Source: Rhizobium grahamii CCGE 502 | Lineage (GTDB): Bacteria > Pseudomonadota > Alphaproteobacteria > Rhizobiales > Rhizobiaceae | Direction of reading: 5' to 3' | DNA: 64,000 nt | Assembly: GCF_000298315.2 (NCBI RefSeq) | Contig: NZ_AEYE02000035.1 | Location: 248,001-312,000, forward strand | Shown: positions 43,379 through 53,262 of the stretch, piece by piece | Layout of the letters: each line of letters starts with the position of its first letter | How positions within the stretch are numbered: the stretch's first letter is position 1 | Notes under the pieces: generated by a model | The model's database searches: none | Told to the model about the DNA's origin: nothing | The model's input: the letters and a program-made list of their open reading frames with translations, nothing else | Made by a program: the position numbers and the translations under genes

Positions 43379-44914
43379 TCAGCCCTCCAGAACCGGCAGA
43401 ATGCCGCGGGAAACGGATGCATTCAGCGCGCCCGTCGCGATCAGATCGCCCGCCGCCTTGAGGTCGTTTGCCATATACCGGTCAAGCTCGAGCGTCGGCA
43501 CCGCCTCGCGGATCGTTGCAATGGCCTTCTGCAACTCGGGGCTGGTCGTGAGCGGGGAGCGGAATTCCACACCCTGCGCCGCCGTCAGTGCTTCGATACC
43601 GATGATATTGAAGAGGTTTTCGGTCATCGGCAGCAGACGTCGCGCACCATGGCAGGCCATGGAGACGTGATCTTCCTGGTTTGCCGACGTTGGCGTCGAG
43701 TCGACCGAGGCCGGATGCGACATCTGCTTGTTTTCCGACATCAGCGCCGCAGACGTTACTTCCGCGATCATCAGACCGGAGTTGAGGCCCGGCTTCTTGG
43801 CCAGGAAGGCCGGCAGCCCGTAAGAGAGGGCAGGATCGACCAGCAGAGCGATGCGCCGCTGTGCGATTGCGCCGATCTCGCAGATCGCCAGAGCCACCTG
43901 GTCGGCAGCAAACGCGACCGGTTCGGCATGGAAGTTACCGCCGGAGACGACCGAGTTGTCCGATAGCACCAGCGGGTTGTCGGTGACGGCGTTGGCCTCG
44001 ATCTCCAGCGTGCGCGCGACCGAGCGCAGCAGATCCAGGCAGGCGCCATCGACCTGCGGCTGGCAGCGAATGCAATAAGGATCCTGCACGCGCTCGTCGC
44101 CTTCGATATGGCTTTGACGGATTACCGAGCCTTCGAGCAGGCTGCGAAGAGCCGCAGCCGTATCGATCTGGCCCTTGTGGCCACGCAACGTGTGAATGTC
44201 GGGATGGAACGGGGCGGAGGAGCCCATCGCCGCATCCGTCGACATCGCGCCGGTAATCAGTGCCGCCTGTGCAGCCCGGTGTGCCCGGAAAAGGCCGGCG
44301 AGTGCGAGCGCCGTCGAGGTCTGCGTGCCGTTGATAAGCGCCAAGCCTTCCTTAGCGGCGAGTACCACGGGCTTCAAGCCGGCCTTCGCAAGAGCTGCCG
44401 CACCAGGCAGGCGCTCGCCACCGACAAAGGCCTCGGCCTCACCCATCATCACGGCAGCCATATGCGCAAGCGGCGCAAGGTCGCCGGAGGCACCGACGGA
44501 ACCCTTCTCCGGGATAACCGGGACGACGCCTTTTTCCAGCATGCCTTCAATCAGCCGCACCAGTTCGAGCCGGACGCCGGAGGCACCACGGCCGAGCGAG
44601 ACGAGCTTGAGCGCCATGATCAAGCGAACGACGTTTTCAGGTAGCGGCGCGCCGACGCCACAGCAGTGTGACAGGATAAGGTTGCGCTGCAGGGTCGCGA
44701 CGTCAGACGCGTCGATCTTGATCGAGGCGAGCTTCCCGAAGCCGGTATTGATGCCATAGACCGGCGCATTGCCGGCCGCGATCTCGGCAATGCGGCCAGC
44801 GGCCTTGGCGATGCCGGCATCAAAGGATGCATCGAGCCTCGCCGGCTCGCCGGTCCAGTAGATCGTTTCCAGATCCTTGAGTGAAACGGAACCGGGATGA
44901 AGGGTAATGGTCAA
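43379..44914 (-). CDS. hutH: histidine ammonia-lyase
   Basis: 511 aa. The start is TTG 44914, inside the hutI stop (TTGA, 4-nt overlap), with AAGGA 7 nt upstream. The self-forming MIO triad Ala-Ser-Gly is at 142-144 in [15 protein letters not shown]. Also [11 protein letters not shown] near residue 53 and [17 protein letters not shown]-type sequence in the C half. Deaminates histidine to urocanate, the first hut step. Confidence 0.97.
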   Translation of the reverse strand: MTITLHPGSVSLKDLETIYWTGEPARLDASFDAGIAKAAGRIAEIAAGNAPVYGINTGFGKLASIKIDASDVATLQRNLILSHCCGVGAPLPENVVRLIMALKLVSLGRGASGVRLELVRLIEGMLEKGVVPVIPEKGSVGASGDLAPLAHMAAVMMGEAEAFVGGERLPGAAALAKAGLKPVVLAAKEGLALINGTQTSTALALAGLFRAHRAAQAALITGAMSTDAAMGSSAPFHPDIHTLRGHKGQIDTAAALRSLLEGSVIRQSHIEGDERVQDPYCIRCQPQVDGACLDLLRSVARTLEIEANAVTDNPLVLSDNSVVSGGNFHAEPVAFAADQVALAICEIGAIAQRRIALLVDPALSYGLPAFLAKKPGLNSGLMIAEVTSAALMSENKQMSHPASVDSTPTSANQEDHVSMACHGARRLLPMTENLFNIIGIEALTAAQGVEFRSPLTTSPELQKAIATIREAVPTLELDRYMANDLKAAGDLIATGALNASVSRGILPVLEG

Positions 44915-46173
44915 CGGTCGATCCTTTCGCCCTTGAAGACATGTGCATGAAGCGGGTTGAAGCCAATGCGGTAGACGAGCTCCGCCGGGCTCTCGATATC
45001 CCAGATCGCGAAATCGGCTGACTTGCCGGTCTCCAGCGTTCCAGTGTCCTCGAGCAGGCCGAGAGCTCGAGCGCCTTCGCGCGTCGCCCCGGCAATGCAT
45101 TCCTCGACGGTCAGGCCGAAGAGAGTCGCTGACATGTTCATCGTCAAAAGCAGCGAAGTCAGCGGCGAGGTTCCGGGATTGCAGTCAGTCGCGATGGCGA
45201 TCCGCGTGCCGGTATCGCGCAGCGCCTGCACCGGAGGCTTTTGCTTCTCGTTGATGGCGTAGAAGGCGCCCGGCAGCAGAACCGCAACCGTACCGGCTGC
45301 AGCCATGGAGGCGGCCCCTTCCGCATCGAGATATTCGAGATGATCGGCAGAGAGCGCATCGTAGGAGGCCGCGAGCTTCGCGCCGCCGAGGTTGGAGAGC
45401 TGTTCGGCGTGCAGCTTTACCGGCAGGCCCAGCGCTTGCGCCTTGTCGAAGACACGCTTAATCTCCGCTGTCGAAAAGGCGATCCCCTCGCAGAACCCAT
45501 CGACTGCATCGGCCAGACCCTCAGCGTGAGCGTATTCCAGCCCGGGTATGACGACATCGGTGATGTAGTCGCCGTTGCGGCCCTTGTATTCGACTGGCGT
45601 TGCATGCGCGCCGAGATAGGAGGTGACAACCCGGACGGGGCGGACGCGCTCGAGCTGCCGGGCGGCGCGCAGCATCTTGAGTTCGGCGTCAACGTTCAGG
45701 CCGTAGCCTGACTTGACTTCGATCGTGGTAACGCCTTCGGAAATGAGTGCATCCAGACGCGGAAGAGCAGCTTCGACAAGGCCTTCCACCGAGAGCGCGT
45801 TCGTCGCCTTGACGGAGGAGACAATGCCACCGCCAGCCTGTGCAATCTCCTCATAGGTAGCCCCTTCGAGGCGCATCTCGAATTCGCGGGCGCGGTTGCC
45901 CCCGTAGACGATATGGGTATGGCAGTCCACCAGACCGGGTGTAACCCAGCGGCCTTCGAGATCGGTGATCTGTGCCCGCTCGATTGCCGCCACCGGCAGG
46001 TCGGCCTCCGGGCCGACAAAAGTTAGACGGCCATTCTCGGTGACAATGGCACCCTTTTCGATGATGCCGAGATCAGATTTTTGCTGCTCGAGCGTCACCA
46101 ATCGCGCGTTCCGCCACAGGTGTGGACGGAGATCTCCCGATGCGTCGCCGTCTGAAATTTTGTTCCCATTCAT
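44911..46173 (-). CDS. hutI: imidazolonepropionase
   Basis: 420 aa amidohydrolase; ATG 46173 follows GGGAAGG by about 10 nt. Metal-binding HxH in [15 protein letters not shown], then [19 protein letters not shown] and [11 protein letters not shown]. Hydrolyses imidazolonepropionate to formiminoglutamate. First gene of the minus operon hutI-H-G-U-D; diverges from hutF across 121 bp that contain the HutC-type operator. Confidence 0.96.
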   Translation of the reverse strand: MNGNKISDGDASGDLRPHLWRNARLVTLEQQKSDLGIIEKGAIVTENGRLTFVGPEADLPVAAIERAQITDLEGRWVTPGLVDCHTHIVYGGNRAREFEMRLEGATYEEIAQAGGGIVSSVKATNALSVEGLVEAALPRLDALISEGVTTIEVKSGYGLNVDAELKMLRAARQLERVRPVRVVTSYLGAHATPVEYKGRNGDYITDVVIPGLEYAHAEGLADAVDGFCEGIAFSTAEIKRVFDKAQALGLPVKLHAEQLSNLGGAKLAASYDALSADHLEYLDAEGAASMAAAGTVAVLLPGAFYAINEKQKPPVQALRDTGTRIAIATDCNPGTSPLTSLLLTMNMSATLFGLTVEECIAGATREGARALGLLEDTGTLETGKSADFAIWDIESPAELVYRIGFNPLHAHVFKGERIDR

Positions 46174-46202
46174 CAGCTTTGCGCCTTCCCTTATGTAGAA
46201 AC

Positions 46203-46214
46203 ATGTATATACAT
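46203..46214. promoter_or_regulatory. HutC-type operator between hutI and hutF
   Basis: ATGTATATACAT, a perfect 12-bp palindrome containing TGTATATACA, the core reported for HutC/GntR sites in other bacteria. It sits in the shared hutI-hutF promoter region, where it could control both directions. Confidence 0.8.
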
Positions 46215-46294
46215 AATAGGAGCGGTGACAAGTGAAATTTTGTGTATCCTTCCCAAAAAGGAAGATGTGCAGTGCCAAAGAGGAGAAAAGCGTA

Positions 46295-47656
46295 ATGACC
46301 GGACCTGTCGCGACCAGACTTCACGCCAGCGCGGCCCTGCTACCGGGAGGGTGGCGCGAGAACGTGCGCCTGACCATCGCAGACGGACGAATTGAAGACG
46401 TTCAGACAGGCGTTGGCGCCGGACCCGGTGACGAGCATCACCAAACGATCGTTCCGGCGATGAGCAACCTCCACAGCCATGCTTTCCAGCGCGCAATGGC
46501 TGGCCTTGCAGAGGTCAGGGGCCCCGCGAACGACAGTTTCTGGAGTTGGCGCACCGTCATGTACCGGTTTGCCCTGTCTATGGAACCCGAGCACGTCGAG
46601 GCCGTTGCCGCCCAACTCTATATGGAAATGCTCGAGGCCGGCTTTTCGCGCGTCGGAGAGTTCCACTATCTCCACCATGACCAGGACGGAATGCCCTATG
46701 GCAATATTGCCGAACTCGCAGAGCGCATCGGTGCGGCAGCAACCACCAGCGGGATCGGCCTTACACTTCTTCCGGTCTTCTACGCCCATTCCGGCTTCGG
46801 TGGTAAGGCGCCAATTGATGGCCAGCGACGTTTTATCAATAACCTGGACACCTTTGCCGCTTTGATGGAGGCCTGCCGCGGGGTGACAGCCGCAATCCCC
46901 GGTGCCGACCTGGGCATCGCGCCGCACAGCCTGCGGGCCGTAACACCGGAGGAACTTGCCAAGATCGTGCCGCTTGCCGGCGACGGGCCGGTCCATATCC
47001 ACATCGCCGAGCAGGTCAAGGAAGTGGAAGACTGCGTGGCGTGGTCAAACGCGCGTCCCGTGGAATGGCTGCTTGCAAACGCACCCGTTGATGAGCGGTG
47101 GTGCCTGATCCATGCGACACACATGACCGACGCAGAGACCCGCGGTATGGCGAAGAGTGGCGCGATTGCGGGTCTTTGCCCGATAACGGAAGCCAATCTT
47201 GGTGATGGTACATTTCCCGCGCCACTTTTCATCGAAGAAGGTGGGCGCTTCGGCGTCGGCTCTGACTCGAATATTCGCATCTCCCTGGCCGGGGAACTGT
47301 GCCAGCTCGAATATTCGTTGCGACTCTCCTTGAGAGGTCGCAACGTCATTGCCTCCCCGAGCGGTTCGACCGGGCGGAACCTTTTCGATCGTGCGATCGG
47401 TGGCGGTGGTGACGCGCTCAAGGCTCCAGGTGGTATCGCAAAGGGAAACCATGCCGACCTCGTTTCGCTCGACGCAACCACCGTCCCCTATCTCTCCGGC
47501 GACCATCTGCTCGATCATTGGGTCTTTGCCGGTGGCGTCACCATAGACAGCGTCTGGACGCTTGGACGAAAGCAGGTCTCGAGCGGACGCCACGTGGCGC
47601 GCGAGGACATCAACCGAAAGTTTCTGAAGGCGATGGGCGAGCTCTTGACAACATAG
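46295..47656 (+). CDS. hutF: formimidoylglutamate deiminase
   Basis: 453 aa amidohydrolase. ATG 46295 follows AGGAG by 9 nt. Motifs: [19 protein letters not shown] (HxH), [25 protein letters not shown], and [16 protein letters not shown]. Converts formiminoglutamate to N-formylglutamate plus ammonia, feeding HutG. Divergent from hutI, 58 bp before hutC. Confidence 0.96.
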   Translation: MTGPVATRLHASAALLPGGWRENVRLTIADGRIEDVQTGVGAGPGDEHHQTIVPAMSNLHSHAFQRAMAGLAEVRGPANDSFWSWRTVMYRFALSMEPEHVEAVAAQLYMEMLEAGFSRVGEFHYLHHDQDGMPYGNIAELAERIGAAATTSGIGLTLLPVFYAHSGFGGKAPIDGQRRFINNLDTFAALMEACRGVTAAIPGADLGIAPHSLRAVTPEELAKIVPLAGDGPVHIHIAEQVKEVEDCVAWSNARPVEWLLANAPVDERWCLIHATHMTDAETRGMAKSGAIAGLCPITEANLGDGTFPAPLFIEEGGRFGVGSDSNIRISLAGELCQLEYSLRLSLRGRNVIASPSGSTGRNLFDRAIGGGGDALKAPGGIAKGNHADLVSLDATTVPYLSGDHLLDHWVFAGGVTIDSVWTLGRKQVSSGRHVAREDINRKFLKAMGELLTT

Positions 47657-47714
47657 GGCTTCCCTCTCCGCGGTATACCGACTAGAGCGGGAAGTCACCA
47701 ACTGGAGCGTGGCG

Positions 47715-48437
47715 ATGAATCAAGGCAAGGACACAACCTTGCACCAGCGGATCGTGAGCGAGATCGAAGGCCGCATCGTCTCGGGCGAATGGCCTCCTGG
47801 CCATCGCATCCCGTTCGAGGTGGATCTCACCAAGGAATATGACTGTTCGCGCATGACCGTGAACAAGGCGCTTACGCAACTGGCCAAGGCGGGCCTCATC
47901 GAGCGCAGGAAGAAGTCGGGCAGTTTCGTGACGCAGCCTCAAGCGCAATCGGCTGTGCTTGAGATCCACGATATCCGGGCGGAGGTTCAGTCACTGAACC
48001 TCGCCTATTCCTACGCCGTATCGAAGCGCGAGCATCGCAAGGCGAGGCCGGACGACATCATCCGCCTCGATGTTGCATCGGGATCGTCGGTGGTGGACGT
48101 GTCCTGCATCCATCATGCGGGCGGGCGGCCCTTCTGCCTGGAAGAGCGCCTGATCAGCCTTTCAACCGTCCCGGAAGCCGCCGAAGAAAATTTCGCTGAA
48201 ATGGCGCCGGGTGCGTGGCTGATCAACCAGATACCATGGAGCAGCGCCGAGCACCGAATCCACGCCGTCTCGGCCGGCGCCGACGAAGCCATTGCACTGG
48301 ATATACCGCGTCATACCGCCTGCCTGGTTGTCGAGCGACGTACCTGGAGCAATGTCGGACCAGTCACCCATGTCCGCTTCACCTATCCAGGTGACCGCCA
48401 TGCGTTGGTAGCGCGCTTCACCCCGGCGTCGCAATAG
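47715..48437 (+). CDS. hutC: histidine utilisation repressor HutC (GntR family)
   Basis: 240 aa. ATG 47715 has GGAG 7 nt upstream; GTG 47709 lacks spacing. N-terminal GntR winged helix (LHQRIVSEIEGRIVSGEWPPGHRIPFEVDL, then CSRMTVNKALTQLAKAGLIERRKKSGSFV), C-terminal UTRA effector domain. Known HutC proteins repress hut and release DNA on binding urocanate. The operator at 46203-46214 is its likely target. Confidence 0.95.
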   Translation: MNQGKDTTLHQRIVSEIEGRIVSGEWPPGHRIPFEVDLTKEYDCSRMTVNKALTQLAKAGLIERRKKSGSFVTQPQAQSAVLEIHDIRAEVQSLNLAYSYAVSKREHRKARPDDIIRLDVASGSSVVDVSCIHHAGGRPFCLEERLISLSTVPEAAEENFAEMAPGAWLINQIPWSSAEHRIHAVSAGADEAIALDIPRHTACLVVERRTWSNVGPVTHVRFTYPGDRHALVARFTPASQ

Positions 48438-48767
48438 CAAGTCGGCAGCAACCATCATCGACTCGTGGTCGGATATTCCCCGTCGCAGTGCTTCAGTAAC
48501 AGATTTGGCGGTAAGAGCCAACGTGCGGGTCCACACCGCATCACCGCGGCTTCGCCTCCAAAGCATGGGCAATCAGGCCTTTTGCTATGGAGCGGATCGC
48601 AGATTGTGGAGAGTGATATCTACTGTTCTCGCTGCAGCTGTATTTTGCTCCTTGCCGGGAAACTTACGGTGCCCACCAAGATGACGAAATGTTGATTGGT
48701 TCGGCCTATTTCCGAGAAGCCCGGCGAGGCTAAGTTCTATCACTGATAGTGTTGCACGGGGGCTGTG
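48438..48767. other. 330-bp intergenic stretch after hutC
   Basis: No gene seen. It contains the tetO-like palindrome at 48737-48749 near its right end. Confidence 0.5.
48737..48749. promoter_or_regulatory. tetO-like palindrome before the small lipoprotein gene
   Basis: CTATCA-C-TGATAG, a perfect 13-nt palindrome with the half-sites of the tet operator (CTATCAnTGATAG). It ends 18 bp before ATG 48768. No TetR-family gene is present in the window. Confidence 0.55.
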
Positions 48768-48959
48768 ATGGACACGCTTCGAAGAATGATATCCATTGGA
48801 ATGCTCGTCGCTATTGCAGGTCTCGCATCGGCATGTTCAACCAGCTCCGAGGCACCTCTGACGACGGGGTCGGTCGGGTATGGCAGACACAATGCCGACT
48901 TTGATCTCAGACCCGCGTGCAGTGGCGGATTCGGCAACGATCGACCCTGCAGCTATTAG
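48768..48959 (+). CDS. small putative lipoprotein
   Basis: 63 aa. Hydrophobic N terminus with lipobox GLASAC (lipidated Cys23) and a short Gly/Ser-rich tail ending CSGGFGNDRPCSY. The tail is likely surface- or periplasm-exposed with two more Cys. Rhizobia carry many such short lipoproteins; function unknown. The 13-nt operator just upstream suggests specific regulation. Confidence 0.6.
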   Translation: MDTLRRMISIGMLVAIAGLASACSTSSEAPLTTGSVGYGRHNADFDLRPACSGGFGNDRPCSY

Positions 48960-49128
48960 GCGCTTTTACCAGATCAGCGGGGTGGTTTGACGTCGCCGAC
49001 ACGCGTTGCAGTTCGGTCGAGGACCGTTCGTCTAAAAGCGCCGGAGCGTGGCGTCCCTCTCGCTGCGGACGTCCTCTGCTAGGCTTGCCAGGTTTCGTAG
49101 ACGATTTCGGTTGGTGTCTCGCCAAATT

Positions 49129-49467
49129 CTAACGAAATTGCTTCACGACAGAGTACTTTCCGGCTTCCCAGACCCTCATCTCGCCGCCTTCGCAACTGTA
49201 GTTTGCGTCGGTCTCTGATATTCCGATCCCGATGCCCTCGATGCCTGGATCATCGAAGACGACAAACACATCGGCTTTCCTGACTTTCCTCTGCTGGAAA
49301 TCTTTCAGGATGTACTTGTAGCACTCGATATCCTGGCGTGAATTCTGACGTAAGATCTGAGCTTCGATCTTTTTTGTGACCTCCGATAGCGGGCGCGTTT
49401 CGGCGAGCGCTGGAAGGGTGAGTGCGAGCATCGGGAAAGCCACGAGCGGGAAGGGGCATCTGTTCAT
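49129..49467 (-). CDS. putative secreted protein, 112 aa
   Basis: ATG 49467 begins MNRCPFPLVAFPMLALTLPALAETRP, a good signal peptide cut after ALA. The mature part is charged (SEVTKKIEAQILRQNSRQDIECYKYILKDF) and has two Cys that could pair. No family recognised. No clear ribosome site. An upstream in-frame ATG at 49521 would add a non-signal extension and is less likely. Confidence 0.5.
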   Translation of the reverse strand: MNRCPFPLVAFPMLALTLPALAETRPLSEVTKKIEAQILRQNSRQDIECYKYILKDFQQRKVRKADVFVVFDDPGIEGIGIGISETDANYSCEGGEMRVWEAGKYSVVKQFR

Positions 49468-49703
49468 TGATTGTCGACACCAAAAGCCAGCGATCGGAAA
49501 TGGATATGAATTCTCGGTCATAACGTCAGATCCCTCAGAAATTGCAAGTGCTCAACGCTGCCTCCCATGTCTTGAGGAGAAACATCGTCCCCACGGATCG
49601 CACCTCACGTTACCTGCTGCTCCCGCGAAAGACTCCCCCCGATTGAACCGCACGTCCTTTGTCGTCATGATGAGGGCACCTGACATCGAGACACACGACG
49701 GCG

Positions 49704-50450
49704 ATGCGTATCTTTCTGGTCCGACATGGAGAATCCCTCGGCAACATTGACGAAAAGGCTTACGGTGAGTTCGGCGACCACAATGTTCCTCTGACGCAAT
49801 GGGGTTACCGGCAAGTGCAAACGGCCGGTCAGGTGTTGGCGTCCTACCTCGTTGGACTGCCGCAGACCGGCAGCGCCAGACTGGACATTTGGTACTCTCC
49901 CTATTTGCGGACCCGGCAAAGCAAGGACGCGCTTCTCGAAACCCTACCGCCCGAACGCATAGGCGCAGTAAGGGAGGATTACCTGCTTCGCGAGCAGGAC
50001 TTTGGGCTTTTCACGGAAATATACGATCATGCGGAGCGTCGGCAAAAGTTTCCGGATGAGTTCGAAAAATGGGCCAGGCTGCGCAGCACCAGTGGAAAAT
50101 TCTATGCAAGGCCGCCCGACGGGGAGAGCAGGGCGGATGTCGCCCAGCGTCTTCGGCTTTTCCTGCAAACGGTAATCGACGATCTCTCCGGCATATCCAA
50201 CGATGTCATTATCGTGGGACATGGCGTGACGAACCGGGCGTTCGAAATGAATTTTCTCCACCTTGCTGTCGACTGGTTTGAGCGCTCCGACAATCCCGGA
50301 AATTCCGACGTCACATTGATCGAGGGAAATCGTTCCTCAGGATACAGCTCGTCCCTGCTGCACAGGGCGACCGACCGGATGGAAGGTGATGACGAGCTGC
50401 GTATGGCCCACGGATCAGAATTGACGTTTGCCCCGAGACAAAAACCATAG
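49704..50450 (+). CDS. histidine phosphatase family protein
   Basis: 248 aa. The phosphatase RHG motif is MRIFLVRHGESLGNID, with the catalytic His at residue 8. Then VPLTQWGYRQVQTAG, SPYLRTRQSKDALLET and IIVGHGVTNRAFEMNF (the second catalytic His). This is the phosphoglycerate-mutase-like superfamily, which includes sugar-phosphate, lipid and protein phosphatases. Cytoplasmic; substrate not predictable. Confidence 0.88.
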   Translation: MRIFLVRHGESLGNIDEKAYGEFGDHNVPLTQWGYRQVQTAGQVLASYLVGLPQTGSARLDIWYSPYLRTRQSKDALLETLPPERIGAVREDYLLREQDFGLFTEIYDHAERRQKFPDEFEKWARLRSTSGKFYARPPDGESRADVAQRLRLFLQTVIDDLSGISNDVIIVGHGVTNRAFEMNFLHLAVDWFERSDNPGNSDVTLIEGNRSSGYSSSLLHRATDRMEGDDELRMAHGSELTFAPRQKP

Positions 50451-50483
50451 GCAGACGTCATATATGCGACGTCTTTGCCGGTG

Positions 50484-50819
50484 CTAATGGCGAGCAGATG
50501 ACAGGCCGCACTCGGTAACCTCCGGCTCGTCCTTGATGCTGGCCTTGATCCGCAGTTCCCAATCCGGACCCAGTTGAAAACCGTGCGCCCGCAGCATGTC
50601 AGCCACCTTAGGACAGTCTGCGGGACTGTCGTACTGGCCGGCAAGAGAAACCTCGATGAGCGTCTCCCCGGCGTCCACTTCGCAATCGCCGTTCAGGCCG
50701 GTCCCCTGAAGAAAAGAGCAGACGGCCTGGGCGCGCTCGAGGCCTGTGCCATCGTTGGAAACGACCGGTGAGCCGGCCGCCAGAATGGCAGCCTCAAACA
50801 GCGATACCAAGGTTTTCAT
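50484..50819 (-). CDS. hypothetical protein, 111 aa
   Basis: ATG 50819 is 6 nt after GGAGG, the reason for choosing it over ATG 50849. Sequence MKTLVSLFEAAILAAGSPVV, possibly a weak signal or amphipathic helix, followed by a charged domain with several Cys (CSFLQGTGLNGDCEVDAG, DCPKVADML, VTECGL). Four Cys in a small protein suggest a disulfide-bonded secreted domain. No family recognised. Confidence 0.5.
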   Translation of the reverse strand: MKTLVSLFEAAILAAGSPVVSNDGTGLERAQAVCSFLQGTGLNGDCEVDAGETLIEVSLAGQYDSPADCPKVADMLRAHGFQLGPDWELRIKASIKDEPEVTECGLSSARH

Positions 50820-51429
50820 CGTAGCCTCCGTGGAGGGAGACATCCGCACCGGTCAACCGATGACTGGAGGCCTCCGTCTTCCTTCCAGGAGATGAAGGAT
50901 GAAGGGGACATAGGTCGTAAATCAGAAGCGGGAAGGGCGCCACTCGGGATTGAGCCAGCCAATGGAATTTCCGGGGAATGGCAATCGGCGAGAAGCCGTG
51001 GTCAAGCCGGAAAAGGATGCCCCCCGGGGGTGAGCGGCGGCCAATTTATCTGCGAGGGCACGCTGATGCGCCGTCGTTCATCGAGCGATACCTGCGAGAG
51101 GTTTGTGCGCCTCAGAAGCGGCACCGGATCGATGTTTTGCCGCTTGATCCGCGACCGCGAGCTGTGAAGCGAGCCCATCGCGGTTGGAGCGGCAGCTAGC
51201 CCTGAAACTTGTTCTTGAGGACTTGAGACATCTCTCCCCCTGGTCTCTCATAAGTGCCAACAACATGATGAGGCCTCTCGCAGCCGAGCGCAAATGTGGT
51301 GGCGCGAACGGATGGAAATTTCGGAGAAAATTTCAGGCACCTGTCGATTTTCGCTTTTTTCAAACGTTCCTTGTCAGGATGACGACCGGTGCAAGGTTTG
51401 CGGTCGTTGCACAACAAAGGAGGAGTCTC
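50820..51429. other. 610-bp stretch without a recognised gene
   Basis: Frames at 50978-51199 and 50892-51167 are open but unlike any family; no ribosome sites support them. The region probably holds the promoter of the DUF899 gene. Confidence 0.4.
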
Positions 51430-52146
51430 ATGATGGACCAGAACAATCTTGTCTCTGCCAGAGAACTGGCTCGGAGAAACGCCGTCACCTTTCCAAACGA
51501 AAGTAGCGAATACAGGAAAGCGCGCGACGAACTCCTTGCCGAAGAAATCGAACTGCGACGGCATATCGAGCGTGTCGCCGAGCAACGCCGTGCATTGCCG
51601 CCTGGCGGGCAGGTTTCGAAGGACTACCGCTTTCGCGGAGCGGATGGCGAGGTTACATTGAGAGATCTGTTCGGAGAGAAGCCGACACTTGTGATTTACA
51701 ATTACATGTACGGACCGCAGCGTGAACAGCCATGCCCGATGTGTACTTCCATGCTGTCGGCGCTCGACGGAGAAATCCCTGACATTCGCCAGCAGGTCGC
51801 CTTCGCGGTTGTCGCGCGCTCGCCCATTGAGCGGTTGCTGGCATTCAAGAAGGAACGAGGCTGGCACCACCTGCCCCTCTACTCAGACATGACAGAAGAG
51901 TTCAGCCGCGACTATCACGCCATTGGCGCTGATGGCAGTGATGACGCAGCCTATAACGTCTTCACGATCAAGGATGGTGTGGTCAGGCACTTCTGGAACC
52001 CGGAAATGGGGCCGGTAACGGCCGATCCCGGCCAGGATCCGCGGGGCGCACCGGATTTCATGCCGCTCTGGACGGTGCTCGATACAACGCCTGAAGGCCG
52101 GCCCCCGGCTTGGTATCCAAAGCTCAGCTACGACGGCATGTGGTAA
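51430..52146 (+). CDS. DUF899 thioredoxin-fold protein
   Basis: 238 aa, ATG preceded by AAAGGAGG. DUF899 core: NNLVSARELARRNAV near the start, GGQVSKDYRFRGADGEVTLRDLFG, LVIYNYMYGP and QPCPMCTSMLSALDGEI with a CxxC (CPMC), and DDAAYNVFTIKDGVV. The thioredoxin-like fold with CPMC suggests a redox role, but the family has no agreed reaction. Cytoplasmic, monocistronic. Confidence 0.85.
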   Translation: MMDQNNLVSARELARRNAVTFPNESSEYRKARDELLAEEIELRRHIERVAEQRRALPPGGQVSKDYRFRGADGEVTLRDLFGEKPTLVIYNYMYGPQREQPCPMCTSMLSALDGEIPDIRQQVAFAVVARSPIERLLAFKKERGWHHLPLYSDMTEEFSRDYHAIGADGSDDAAYNVFTIKDGVVRHFWNPEMGPVTADPGQDPRGAPDFMPLWTVLDTTPEGRPPAWYPKLSYDGMW

Positions 52147-52167
52147 CTTCCACGCATGCCGCGGGCG

Positions 52168-53058
52168 TCAGCGTCCCTTGCCGACGCTCGCATACATGCC
52201 TGTTGTACGAAACTCGGTTGGATTCGTGCCATAGACGCGGCGGAATACCTTCGAGAAGTAGTTGGCGTCTTCGAAGCCTGAGCGGATCGCCACCTCCTTT
52301 ACGGGCATGTTCGCGGTTTTGGTCAGCAATTTGACAGCGCGCTTCAACCGCTTCTGCAGGACGAACTCGGCCGGCGGCAGGCCCTCGTTGGCTGCGAACA
52401 TTCGCGAGAAATGTGCCCTGCTGAGGCCCGCGACCCGCGCAAGATCCTCGACGGGCAGCGGGCGCTCGAGATTTGCCATGATGTAGTCAATAACATGCTG
52501 CATCGTCCGGTATTCTTCACTGAAGACCGGATGCGAGCCGAAGACGTCGTCGTATAGCGCCATCGCTGCCTCGTAGGCGATTGAAGAGGCCAGCCCAGGC
52601 GTTTCCCCGCCGTTGATCAGCCGCAGACTGCAGTCCGCCAGATGCTCCACCGTTTGCGGTTGCAGCTTCAGAATCGGTCCGGTTACTGCGAGGATCGAGC
52701 GATGGATGCGCAGTGCCTCGTCGCCGTTCATCGAAATCCAGAAAAACTCCCAGCGGTCCCCGTCCTCGAGCCAGTAACGGTGATTATGCGGAACGAGGAC
52801 AAGCAGAGTCTCACCCTCCTTCACGCGGAGCTGCCGATTCTCGTAGCGCAGGTTGCCCGCGCCTTTGATCGTATGCTGCAGGACGGTGAAGGGTGTCTGC
52901 CCGCGCTTTCTGCCGTCCCAGTCGTAGGTCGCGTTCTCACGGATCTCGTAGCCAGTGCTGGTCGGCATTGTGTGCAGACTCTGGCGGCCACGCGGCAGCG
53001 ACACGGTCCGCATCACCGGTCCGTTGTCAATCAATTTCTGCAGCACAGAATTACCCAT
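52168..53058 (-). CDS. AraC-family activator (AgpT-like) of the alpha-galactoside locus
   Basis: 296 aa; ATG 53058 (MGNSVLQKL) follows AGAAGGA. The N-terminal cupin-like sensor runs to about residue 180; the C-terminal double HTH has PLPVEDLARVAGLSRAHFSRMFAANEG and VKEVAIRSGFEDANYFSKVFRRVYGTNPTEFR, the AraC signature. It diverges from the GH4 gene at 53263, exactly where S. meliloti has its AraC-type activator agpT. It probably activates agp genes in response to melibiose or raffinose. Confidence 0.88.
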   Translation of the reverse strand: MGNSVLQKLIDNGPVMRTVSLPRGRQSLHTMPTSTGYEIRENATYDWDGRKRGQTPFTVLQHTIKGAGNLRYENRQLRVKEGETLLVLVPHNHRYWLEDGDRWEFFWISMNGDEALRIHRSILAVTGPILKLQPQTVEHLADCSLRLINGGETPGLASSIAYEAAMALYDDVFGSHPVFSEEYRTMQHVIDYIMANLERPLPVEDLARVAGLSRAHFSRMFAANEGLPPAEFVLQKRLKRAVKLLTKTANMPVKEVAIRSGFEDANYFSKVFRRVYGTNPTEFRTTGMYASVGKGR

Positions 53059-53262
53059 GAAAGCATAATCCTTCTCTGGCGGCCCCGCCAAATATGCGCA
53101 TAATCCGCCCTCAAGAGAGAGAACACCGCCAGCACCGAGGAGCGGCGGGGAGGAGAATTCAGCCGGATTTCTGGCCTTTTTTGGCGTCGAGCGCAAGCCC
53201 GCGTCCTATTCTTCTTCTCATCGTTCAGCGCCGGCACATTTGATCGCATTGAGGCAAGGATC
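53059..53262. promoter_or_regulatory. divergent control region of the agp locus
   Basis: 204 bp between the AraC-type gene and the first GH4 gene. It must hold both promoters and the activator sites. I see no strong repeat beyond a short TGGCGG-CC-CCGCCA inverted repeat at about 53076. Confidence 0.45.

Noticed and set aside
50892-51199. Two overlapping small plus-strand frames before the DUF899 gene
   Set aside because: Neither has a ribosome site or known motif; coding status not supported.
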